Source of the DNA: Planctomycetota bacterium
Lineage (GTDB): Bacteria > Planctomycetota > GCA-002687715
DNA length: 12,287 bases
Assembly: GCA_013213915.1 (NCBI GenBank)
Contig: JABSRK010000081.1
Coordinates: 1 to 12,287, forward strand
Direction: 5' to 3'
Shown: positions 1 through 6,782 of the stretch, piece by piece
Layout of the letters: the number at the start of each line of letters is the position of its first letter
How positions within the stretch are numbered: position 1 is the stretch's first letter
Program-made: the position numbers and the translations under genes
Notes under the pieces: generated by a model
Databases searched by the model: none
Seen by the model: the letters and a program-made list of their open reading frames with translations, nothing else
What the model was told of the DNA's origin: nothing

Positions 1-1
1 G

Positions 2-2023
2 CCGGTCGAAGGTGCCCCACCGTCCGAACGCACCATCGTGTACCTGATGTGCGACGCCGAGAACCTCTACATCCGGTTCCAGTGCTTCGACAGCCAGCCC
101 GACGAGATCAGGTCGACTCTGCGAACCCGCGACGTCCGCACGGACCCGGACGACAATGTCGAGTTCATTCTCGACACGTTTCACGACAAGCGAAACGCGT
201 ACTTCTTCCAGGTCAGCGCCGGTGGCGCCAAGGGGGATGGCCTGATCGGTCCCAACTTCTTCACCAAGGACTGGGACGGCATCTGGGACGTCAGCGTGGC
301 GATCAACGACGAAGGCTGGGCAGCGGAGCTCTCGATCCCAGCGAAGACCATCTCCATGGGGAGCACGCACGAGTCGTTCGGGCTAAACCTGCAGCGCGAA
401 ATCAAGCGGACGAACGAACGCATTCAGTGGTCATCGCCCAAGCGCAACACCCGCGTCTTCACCATAGCCGCGGCGGGGACCATCACGGGAGTCGGCACTC
501 TCGACCAGGGAATCGGCCTCGACATCAAGCCCTTCCTTGCGGTCCGGGGAAGCCGCCACTGGCAGGACCGCGAGTGGGGCGGAGACGTCGAGCCCGGGTT
601 CGACGCCGTCTACAAGATCACTCCGAGCCTCTCCGCCACGCTCACCGTCAACACGGACTTCGCCGAAACGGAGGTCGATGACCGCATCGTCAATCTGACC
701 CGGTTCTCGACGTTCTTCCCGGAGAAGCGCGACTTCTTCCTGGAGGACGCGAGCATCTTCAACTTCGGTCGGAGCCGTTACTCCCAGTTCCTGCCGTTCT
801 TCAGCCGACGTATCGGTCTGGCGTCCGACGGCACGCCCGCGCCGATCATCGCGGGCGGCAAGATCACCGGGCGTATCGGCGACCTGAACATCGGCATCCT
901 AGACGTGCTGCAGGACGAGGCCGCCGGTGTCGGACTCAAGAACCTCGCCGTCGTGCGCGCTTACTTAAACGTGCTCGAGGAGTCGACGGTCGGCGTGCTC
1001 ATGACCTACGGCGACCCGCGCACCGACGGCGACAACGTGCTCGGCGGCGTCGACTTCGAATATCGCACGCGCAAGCTGTTCGGCGACAAGGTGCTCCGAG
1101 CCGGGGCGTTCCTGGTCGGCACCCACGACAAGCCCGCTCGCGAGGACATCCTGGCAGACCCCGACCTCTCCGACGAGTTCGGGTACGCGTACCGGGTGCG
1201 TATCCAGTATCCCAACGACCCGATCCAGGCGACGCTCCGCTACCGCGAGGTGTCGGAGGAATACCGCCCGGACCTGGGGTTCGTCCGCCGTCGCGGAGTC
1301 CGCGACCTCCTCAGCCGCTTCGAATACCAGCCACGGATCGGTGGCACGGTCCGACAGATCAAGTTCGGCGTCGATACCAATCTGATCTGGCGCATCGACG
1401 ACGGTGACATCGAGACGGCGGAGTTCGAACTGACACCCTTCGAGGTCGAGCTCGAATCGGGCGACAAGTTTGGCGTCGAGATCGCCCCCACGATCGAACG
1501 CCTTGTGGAAGACTTCGAGATCTTCGACGGCGTCACCATGCCGGTGGGCCAGTACGACTTCACGCGGTTCAAGGTGATGGTGGAGACCGCCGACAAGCGC
1601 GCGGTGTCAGGTAAGTTGGAAGCTGGCGTCGGTGGCTTCTTCTCGGGCTGGCGACGAGAGATAGGCGGCGAGATCAACTGGCGTCCGGGCGGGTGGTTCC
1701 GCCTGTCCGCCGAGGCCGAATACAACGACATCGAGCTGCCGGAAGGCCACTTCGACACGTCCCTCGTGGCACTCAGCCTGATCTTCGACTTCTCCCCCAC
1801 CCTCTCCTGGTCGGTCCTCGCCCAGTGGGACGACATCTCCGATTCCATCGGCATCAACAGTCGGGTGCGCTGGATCATCGAGCCGGGGAACGAACTGTTC
1901 TTCGTCGTCAACCACAGGATGGCCACCGCCGAGGATCTGGACGCCCCCCAGGACCGCAACTTCCGACTCCGGCACATCGAGACCGAGGTCACGGTCAAGC
2001 TCGCCTGGACCTTCCGGTTCTGA
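2..2023 (+). CDS. CBM9-like / DUF5916 outer-membrane-type protein (5' partial)
   Basis: The reading frame is open to the left edge, so the true start and any signal peptide lie upstream; the GTG at 38 is internal, because the 12 codons before it already fit the domain. The 673 visible residues fall in two parts. Residues about 1-165 look like a carbohydrate-binding family 9-like beta-sandwich: an LYIRF strand followed by conserved aspartates, then an ELSIP strand. From about residue 174 (DIKPFLAVRG) a DUF5916-type region follows, with its hallmark FFPEKRDFFLE near residues 238-248 (nt 704-745). The rest is alternating amphipathic strands ending in WTFRF; a C-terminal aromatic is typical of outer-membrane barrels. 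By family it is probably an outer-membrane protein that binds or passes a glycan or other ligand, but no substrate is known. The HEAT-repeat gene starts 48 bases downstream and may be co-transcribed. Confidence 0.85.
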   Translation, partial: PVEGAPPSERTIVYLMCDAENLYIRFQCFDSQPDEIRSTLRTRDVRTDPDDNVEFILDTFHDKRNAYFFQVSAGGAKGDGLIGPNFFTKDWDGIWDVSVAINDEGWAAELSIPAKTISMGSTHESFGLNLQREIKRTNERIQWSSPKRNTRVFTIAAAGTITGVGTLDQGIGLDIKPFLAVRGSRHWQDREWGGDVEPGFDAVYKITPSLSATLTVNTDFAETEVDDRIVNLTRFSTFFPEKRDFFLEDASIFNFGRSRYSQFLPFFSRRIGLASDGTPAPIIAGGKITGRIGDLNIGILDVLQDEAAGVGLKNLAVVRAYLNVLEESTVGVLMTYGDPRTDGDNVLGGVDFEYRTRKLFGDKVLRAGAFLVGTHDKPAREDILADPDLSDEFGYAYRVRIQYPNDPIQATLRYREVSEEYRPDLGFVRRRGVRDLLSRFEYQPRIGGTVRQIKFGVDTNLIWRIDDGDIETAEFELTPFEVELESGDKFGVEIAPTIERLVEDFEIFDGVTMPVGQYDFTRFKVMVETADKRAVSGKLEAGVGGFFSGWRREIGGEINWRPGGWFRLSAEAEYNDIELPEGHFDTSLVALSLIFDFSPTLSWSVLAQWDDISDSIGINSRVRWIIEPGNELFFVVNHRMATAEDLDAPQDRNFRLRHIETEVTVKLAWTFRF

Positions 2024-2071
2024 GAAAGAAACGGGCATCCTCACGGTAGAATCCACGATTGGAGATTCGCC

Positions 2072-2848
2072 ATGATCCGCCCTGCCCTCTTGCTGCTCGT
2101 TCTCGCTGGCCTCTGTCCCGCGCAGTCGGAGACACCATCCAAGGAAGACATCGACGCGCTGAAGAGCGCCGTCTCCGAGGCGAAGAAGGCCAAGGATACA
2201 GCCGCCCTCGCCAAGGCCTTCAACCAGGCGATCTGGCTTGACGACGGGCGCGTCGCGAAGATCATCGCGCCGTTCATCGCCGACAAGAACGACATCCTCG
2301 CCAAGGCCGCGATCAAGGCCCTCCGGTATCACCAAAATGACGCGTCGTACAAGGCGCTCGTGAAGGCCGAGGGATCGAAGGACGCGCGCAAGAGGCCCGA
2401 GCTGCGCGGTGAGATCCTGTTGGCGATCGGCCAGTCCGGAGAGAAGAAGGCCATCCCGACGATCGTCGATGCGGTCAAGTCGACCCGAGAATCCAAGGTC
2501 CGTAACGCCGCGTCCATGGCCCTCGCCCATATCCGTCACAACGAATCCGTCGACGCGGCGATCAAGCTACTCACGTCATCTGGGCGGCGCTCCGGGCGCC
2601 GGGGCGGAGGCGGAAACCGCGGCAACCGAGCCGATCGCGGTCCCACGGGCGCCTACCTCACGCTCCACTACCTCACCATCAAACGCAACGACAGCAACCC
2701 GGTGAAGTGGAAGAAGTGGTGGAAGGAGAACCGTTCCCACTTCAAGGTCCCCAAGACCCCGGCCGGTGTCGAACAGCGCCTCGCGCAGCGCTACGAGCGG
2801 ACCTGGCGGAGCCCCACCAAGGACGGCCAGCGGCGCCGGCGCCGGTAG
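2072..2848 (+). CDS. Secreted HEAT-repeat protein with Arg/Gly-rich segment
   Basis: This is a 258-residue protein starting at ATG with a GGAG ribosome-binding site at 2061-2064. Residues 1-18 are a signal peptide (short basic start, LLLLVLAGL core, probable cleavage after PAQ). At least three helical HEAT-like repeats follow, around residues 73-100, 110-137 and 141-168, each with the pattern of alanine-rich helix, short turn, then an 'I..L' helix. Residues 171-190 form a low-complexity Gly/Arg/Asn linker. A Trp-rich motif (VKWKKWWKEN, 211-220) comes next, and the tail ends in five arginines. HEAT proteins act as protein-interaction scaffolds; no enzyme motif is visible. Signal-peptide HEAT proteins with a similar W..WW tail are common in planctomycetes. 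The partner is unknown, though the preceding DUF5916 gene is a candidate. A TAGAAT box at 2047-2052 resembles a -10 element but has no clear -35. Confidence 0.85.
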   Translation: MIRPALLLLVLAGLCPAQSETPSKEDIDALKSAVSEAKKAKDTAALAKAFNQAIWLDDGRVAKIIAPFIADKNDILAKAAIKALRYHQNDASYKALVKAEGSKDARKRPELRGEILLAIGQSGEKKAIPTIVDAVKSTRESKVRNAASMALAHIRHNESVDAAIKLLTSSGRRSGRRGGGGNRGNRADRGPTGAYLTLHYLTIKRNDSNPVKWKKWWKENRSHFKVPKTPAGVEQRLAQRYERTWRSPTKDGQRRRRR

Positions 2849-2933
2849 CTCCTCGATTTCCTCGTTGCCATCAAGGCCCCGACTCGTCAGACATAGTGGA
2901 CGCCAAACCACCAGCGAGACGGGATCTTCATAG

Positions 2934-3050
2934 ATGAGCACGGGCACCGACCCCCTAACCGTCAGCGCCGCCGCCCGCGTGGCGGCGGCAGCCGTCATCA
3001 GCCTGACGCTCGCCCTCATCGTGCTGGCGGCCCTGAACCCGCCGCTCTAG
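2934..3050 (+). CDS. Possible 38-residue single-pass membrane protein
   Basis: A short ATG-TAG frame sits in the 247-base gap between the HEAT-repeat gene and the beta-lactamase-like gene. The product has a polar start (MSTGTDPLTVS), one Arg at residue 15, then about 20 hydrophobic residues (AAAAVISLTLALIVLAAL) and a short NPPL end. That is the composition of a single transmembrane helix with the N-terminal side inside or outside undetermined. GGGA at 2921-2924 lies nine bases before the ATG and could serve as a weak ribosome-binding site. I recognise no family. In this GC-rich sequence a short alanine/valine/leucine-rich frame can arise by chance, so it is only a candidate. The remaining parts of the gap (2849-2933 and 3051-3095) hold nothing I can identify. 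Confidence 0.35.
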   Translation: MSTGTDPLTVSAAARVAAAAVISLTLALIVLAALNPPL

Positions 3051-3095
3051 GCTCAATTCTCGATTATCCTGTGGGGCCTCTTTCCGGAGACCTGG

Positions 3096-3995
3096 ATGCG
3101 CGGTTTCCCGCTCTTCTTGTTGCTGTTCACCCCCTCCTGCATGTCGACCCCCGATCCCGCTTATCCGACCCCATTCGAAGATGCGGTGGAGACGGTCTGC
3201 GACCGGACCCCAGACCAGGACGTGTGCGTCGCCTTCCGCGACCTGGGCACGGGTCGGACCTTGCTGCGCAACGCCGACGTCGCCCTGCACGCCGCCAGCA
3301 CGATGAAGCTGGCGGTGATGCTCGAGGCCTACCGCCAGCACGAGGCAAAGAAGATCGACCTCGACCGGCCGATGCGCGTCCACAACGCGTTCAAGAGCAT
3401 CCTCGACGGATCGCCATACACCCTGTCCGCGGACGACGACAGCGAGCATGACCTGTACGCGCACGTAGGCGCGACGCTGCCCGCCAAGGACCTCGTGCGG
3501 CGCATGATGGTACGCAGCAGCAACCTGGCGACGAATCTCCTCGTCGAAGCGCTCGATGCCAGGTCGGTGCAGGAGACGCTCGTGTCCATCGGATGCCGCA
3601 ACATGAAGGTGCTGCGTGGCGTCGAGGACACGCCCGCGTTCGAGGCGGGCCTCAACAACGTCACCACAGCCCGCGACCTCATGCTGCTGCTGGCTGCACT
3701 CCACGCAGGCACCGGCATCTCGGATGCGTCGAGAGACGCCATGCTCGAAATCCTGCACGCCCAGGAATTCAACGACATGATCCCCGCCGGCGTTGAACCC
3801 GGGACACCGGTCGCGCACAAGACCGGCCGGATCACTCACATCCGGCACGACGCCGGAATCGTCTACCCGAAGAACCGTTTCCCCTACGTCCTGGTCGTGC
3901 TCACCCACGGCTTCGACGACAAGGACGCCGCCGGCGCCGTGATCCGTGAGATCTCGCGCACCGTGTGGACGCACGCCACCGAGGAGCCCCGATGA
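3096..3995 (+). CDS. Class A beta-lactamase-like serine hydrolase, exported
   Basis: This 299-residue protein has the full active-site set of the class A beta-lactamase/penicillin-recognising fold: S68-T-M-K71 (nucleophile motif), S141-S-N143 in place of SDN, E183-x-x-L-N187 matching the omega-loop ExxLN, and K242-T-G244. Its start is hydrophobic and ends in FTPSC15, so it is either a lipoprotein (atypical lipobox with Thr at -3) or has an ordinary signal peptide. C35 and C44 could form a disulfide. The enzyme should act outside the cytoplasm on beta-lactams or on peptidoglycan stem peptides; sequence alone does not choose between them. The HDAGIVY segment after KTG is one I associate with environmental relatives rather than clinical enzymes. 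GGAG at 3086-3089 supports the ATG. Its stop overlaps the start of the M28 peptidase gene (ATGA at 3992-3995), implying coupled translation. Confidence 0.85.
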   Translation: MRGFPLFLLLFTPSCMSTPDPAYPTPFEDAVETVCDRTPDQDVCVAFRDLGTGRTLLRNADVALHAASTMKLAVMLEAYRQHEAKKIDLDRPMRVHNAFKSILDGSPYTLSADDDSEHDLYAHVGATLPAKDLVRRMMVRSSNLATNLLVEALDARSVQETLVSIGCRNMKVLRGVEDTPAFEAGLNNVTTARDLMLLLAALHAGTGISDASRDAMLEILHAQEFNDMIPAGVEPGTPVAHKTGRITHIRHDAGIVYPKNRFPYVLVVLTHGFDDKDAAGAVIREISRTVWTHATEEPR

Positions 3996-5626
3996 GTCGC
4001 TCGATTCTCGCCCTTGCCCTGCTCGCATCCGTCACCTTCGCACCAGCTCAAACCCCGTTGCAGTCGGTCATCGACGCGGCGGAGAAACACATCACCGCCG
4101 AGCTCCTCGGCGCTCACCTCGGCTTCTTGGCGGACGACCTGCTGGAGGGGCGCGGCGTCGGCACGCGGGGCGACTACCTCTCGCGCCTGTACATCAAGGC
4201 CGTCTTCGAAGGGCTCGGCCTCGAGGCCGCGGGAACGGACGGCAAGTGGGAGCAGGAGGTCCCGATCATCGGGATCAACGCCCAGGTCTCACGGAAGCTC
4301 ACCGCAAAGGCGAAGGACGGCCGGTCCCTGTCGTTCACGGCGCCCCGGGACTACACGGCCTTCGCCGGCCGTGTTGACAACGTCACCGAGTGGAAGAACG
4401 CCGAGCTCGTGTTCATCGGGTACGGGATCGACGCACCCGAGCAAGAGTGGGACGACTACAAGGGCGTCGACCTCGCCGGCAAGGTGGTGCTGGTCATGAA
4501 CAACGACCCGAGTGACGACCCGAAGTTGTTCGCCGGCAAGACGCGTCTCTATTACGGCCGCTGGAGCTACAAGTACGAGGAGGCGGCGCGGCGGGGCGCC
4601 ATCGGCGTCATCGTCATCCACACGACGCCGTCCGCGGGCTACCCGTTCCAGGTCATCCAGACCGGGCAGGGGCAGGAGCGCTTCTGGCTCCCATTCGCCA
4701 AGATCGAAAAGACCCTCGCGATCCGCTCGTGGTGCTCGGAGGACGCCGCCAGGAGCCTCGCCGCGCTCGGCGGACACGACCTGGACGAGCTGCGATCGAA
4801 GGCCGAGACCCGCGCGTTCCGTCCGGTTCCCCTCGGCGTCACGGTCGACGTCGCCACGACGAATACCGTTCGCATAATCAAGTCCGCCAATGTGCTCGGC
4901 AAAATCCCGGGCACCGATCCCGGGCTGCGCGACGAGGCCGTCGTGGTCACGGCCCACTTTGACCACCTGGGAAAGGGCCGTCCTGTCGGCGATGACGACG
5001 TCTACAACGGCGCCCTCGACAACGCCTCGGGCATGTCGGCCCTCCTCGCGCTCGCGAAAGCATGCGCCAACCTCGACGCTCCCCCGCGACGTACCATCCT
5101 GTTCGCCGCCGTGACGGCAGAGGAATCGGGCCTGCTGGGGTCGCTCTACTACGCCCGCAACCCGACAATTCCGCCCAAGAAGATCATCGCCAACTACAAC
5201 ATCGACGGCATCAACATCTGGGGACCGACAAAGGACATCGCCATGATCGGTTACGGGAAGAACTCGCTGACGGACCTCGCCGCCGCCGTAGCGAAGCGTC
5301 GCGGTCGCGTACTCGTGGCGAACCCGGAGACCGACAAGGGCTACTTCTATCGATCAGATCACTTCTCCTTCGCGCGCATCGGCGTGCCATCGGCCTACTT
5401 CAAGGCAGGCAACGACTTTCACGAACGCGGCGACGTGAGGCGACGCATCAAGCTCTCGTACACCGGCACGCGCTATCACCAGCCGTCGGATGAGTACGAC
5501 GCGCGCTGGAACCTCGAAGGAGGGGCCCTCGACACACGGTTGTTGCTCGAGTGCCTCCTGCGAACCGTGGCCGACGACGACCCGCCCACATGGACACCGG
5601 GAGACGAATTCGAGAAGCTCCGATAG
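3992..5626 (+). CDS. M28-family zinc aminopeptidase, exported, with PA-type domain
   Basis: The product is 544 residues. I chose the ATG at 3992 because GAGGAG lies at 3981-3986 and it begins a clean signal peptide (MSRSILALALLASVTFAPAQ); an in-frame GTG at 3965 would bury that peptide. Residues about 130-260 fit a protease-associated (PA) domain inserted before the catalytic core. The M28 metal set is present: H322 (AHFDH), bridging D343 (ALDN), catalytic E377 and ligand E378 (AEES), D405 (NYNID) and H496 (YHQPSDE), with the family's SDHFSF motif at 455-460. These predict a two-zinc exopeptidase that removes N-terminal amino acids in the periplasm or outside the cell. It is translationally coupled to the beta-lactamase-like gene. 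The downstream gene is convergent with only 13 bases between the stops, and I see no strong terminator there. Confidence 0.92.
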   Translation: MSRSILALALLASVTFAPAQTPLQSVIDAAEKHITAELLGAHLGFLADDLLEGRGVGTRGDYLSRLYIKAVFEGLGLEAAGTDGKWEQEVPIIGINAQVSRKLTAKAKDGRSLSFTAPRDYTAFAGRVDNVTEWKNAELVFIGYGIDAPEQEWDDYKGVDLAGKVVLVMNNDPSDDPKLFAGKTRLYYGRWSYKYEEAARRGAIGVIVIHTTPSAGYPFQVIQTGQGQERFWLPFAKIEKTLAIRSWCSEDAARSLAALGGHDLDELRSKAETRAFRPVPLGVTVDVATTNTVRIIKSANVLGKIPGTDPGLRDEAVVVTAHFDHLGKGRPVGDDDVYNGALDNASGMSALLALAKACANLDAPPRRTILFAAVTAEESGLLGSLYYARNPTIPPKKIIANYNIDGINIWGPTKDIAMIGYGKNSLTDLAAAVAKRRGRVLVANPETDKGYFYRSDHFSFARIGVPSAYFKAGNDFHERGDVRRRIKLSYTGTRYHQPSDEYDARWNLEGGALDTRLLLECLLRTVADDDPPTWTPGDEFEKLR

Positions 5627-5639
5627 GGAGCGCTGGCCG

Positions 5640-6533
5640 TCAGACCCCCTGGAACCACGACACCGCATCCCGGAAGGCCGCCTCCAGGTTCCCGGGGTCG
5701 TAGCCGAGCTCGCGCCGCGCCTTGCTGTCGTCGATGCTCAAAGACCCGGCTGAGGGCCGGCCCTTTCCACGCAAGCGCCACAGGAACGGTCGTCGTGGAA
5801 TCGATCGTCCGGCCGCGGCGGCCACGCGGGCGAGCAGCTCTTCCGGTGGGACGTCTTCTCCGCCGAGCAGGTAGCGCTCGCCGGGTCGCCCCTTCTTCCC
5901 CGCCAGGAGCATCCCGCGAACGCACGCCGTCGCCGAGACGTGGTTGACCGGGCCCGCCAGGAGCCGCGGCCAGCGGCCCTCGGCGATGTCCCGGATGCGT
6001 TGCCCGGTGACCGTCGGCTTGCGGTCGAATCGGCCCACGGGGGCAGCCGGATTCACGACCACGACCTCGATCCGGTCTTCAGCCAGGGCGAGTTCCTCAC
6101 CTTCGAGCTTGGTCACGTGATAGGGGCTCGCGGCAGCCGGGTCGATCCGGTCATCCTCCGTCGCAGGGCCAGCCTGCTCGATGGATACACAGGTGCCCAT
6201 CGTGCTGCAATGGACGACCCGCGAGACACCATCCCGAACGGCCGCATCGAGGACCGCGCGCGTCCCGGCAACGTTGGTCAAGCGCATCGCGCCCAGGTCA
6301 GTCGCTCGCGCCGAGTACAGCCCCGCGAGGTGGATGACGAGATCGATCCCGGCGAAGACGCCCCCCGGGAGAGCGCCAGCCGCGAGATCGACCTCGGAGC
6401 ACGGCACCTCGACGGCCGGGCTCGCCCCCCCAGGGCGCACCAGTCCGCTGACGGTATGGCCTGGCTCTTCCAGCAACACCCGCACCAGGTTCTCGCCGAG
6501 GAAACCGGCCGCTCCCGTCACCACCACACGCAT
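5640..6533 (-). CDS. NAD(P)-dependent epimerase/reductase, HpnA-like (extended SDR)
   Basis: The product is 297 residues from the ATG at 6533, which places the first Rossmann strand right at the N-terminus (MRVVVTGAAGFLG; G7, G10, G13 bind the nucleotide). The frame continues upstream, but those codons do not look like protein. The SDR active site is visible as S110/T111 (HCSTMG) and Y138-x-x-x-K142 (SPYHVTK). The stretch NPAAPVGRFDRKPTVTG (161-177) followed by GERYLLGGED (218-227) closely resembles hopanoid-associated sugar epimerases (HpnA) and dihydroflavonol-4-reductase-like enzymes. The reaction is probably NAD(P)-dependent oxidoreduction or epimerisation of a sugar or sterol-like substrate in the cytoplasm. 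No hopanoid genes are in the window, so the pathway is unproven. It stands alone on the minus strand, divergent from the glutamine synthetase gene. A clear ribosome-binding site is lacking. Confidence 0.87.
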   Translation of the reverse strand: MRVVVTGAAGFLGENLVRVLLEEPGHTVSGLVRPGGASPAVEVPCSEVDLAAGALPGGVFAGIDLVIHLAGLYSARATDLGAMRLTNVAGTRAVLDAAVRDGVSRVVHCSTMGTCVSIEQAGPATEDDRIDPAAASPYHVTKLEGEELALAEDRIEVVVVNPAAPVGRFDRKPTVTGQRIRDIAEGRWPRLLAGPVNHVSATACVRGMLLAGKKGRPGERYLLGGEDVPPEELLARVAAAAGRSIPRRPFLWRLRGKGRPSAGSLSIDDSKARRELGYDPGNLEAAFRDAVSWFQGV

Positions 6534-6681
6534 GCCCAAAGGATATTGTGAAACGCCCCCCACCGTCATCAACAAGACCGTTGCCGGTCCCGGACCGCCG
6601 CGCCGCGATCCAATCAGCGATCGGCCCGAATCTCTCCACAGCGACCGGGAGAACCCCCCTCGTCTTGAGCCCCCGGTCTCG

Positions 6682-6687
6682 TATAGT
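6682..6687 (+). promoter_or_regulatory. Candidate -10 box upstream of the glutamine synthetase gene
   Basis: TATAGT lies about 95 bases before the glutamine synthetase ATG in otherwise very GC-rich DNA, so it stands out as a possible -10 element. The nearest -35-like sequence (TTGAGC, 6665-6670) is only 11 bases away, which is too close for a normal sigma-70 promoter. No sigma-54 (GG-N10-GC type) promoter was convincing. If used, transcription would begin near 6694 and the mRNA would contain the whole G-rich tract and hairpin that follow. Confidence 0.25.
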
Positions 6688-6699
6688 GACCGCGTCCTC

Positions 6700-6723
6700 G
6701 GGGCCTGGGGGGGCTTCCGGGGG
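6700..6723 (+). other. G-rich tract, potential G-quadruplex in glutamine synthetase leader
   Basis: Runs of 4, 7 and 5 guanines are separated by 3 and 5 bases (GGGG-CCT-G7-CTTCC-GGGGG). Splitting the run of seven into GGG-G-GGG gives four G-tracts with loops of 3, 1 and 5, which meets the standard G-quadruplex pattern. The guanines are on the strand that would be the mRNA of the downstream gene. Part of the tract (GGCCTG, 6702-6707) is also complementary to the right arm of the hairpin downstream. The pattern is seen directly; folding and function are inference. Confidence 0.4.
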
Positions 6724-6731
6724 CGCGTCAA

Positions 6732-6759
6732 GGCCTGCCTGATGCACGAGTGGCAGGCC
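6732..6759 (+). promoter_or_regulatory. Perfect 8-bp inverted repeat in glutamine synthetase 5' region
   Basis: GGCCTGCC (6732-6739) and GGCAGGCC (6752-6759) are exact reverse complements separated by 12 bases, ending 10 bases before the GGGAG ribosome-binding site and 23 bases before the ATG. All pairs in the stem except one are G-C, so in RNA it would be a stable hairpin just ahead of the initiation region. As DNA it could be a dimeric repressor operator. It does not resemble the glutamine (glnA) riboswitch as I know it. No T-run follows, so it is not a classic intrinsic terminator. Confidence 0.5.
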
Positions 6760-6782
6760 AAATCCGTTTGGGAGTTCCAGAG

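Noticed and set aside
1607..2539. Long minus-strand open frame (310 codons) across the DUF5916 and HEAT genes
   Set aside because: It spans two well-supported plus-strand genes, has no recognisable domain, and high GC creates such antisense frames by lack of stop codons.
2955..4028. Minus-strand open frame of 357 codons opposite the beta-lactamase-like gene
   Set aside because: It mirrors a gene with a complete set of active-site motifs; the antisense product shows no motif or ribosome-binding site.
6660..6782. Glutamine riboswitch (glnA RNA motif) ahead of the glutamine synthetase gene
   Set aside because: The location is right, but I could not find the conserved core of that motif; only the hairpin and G-tract are supported.
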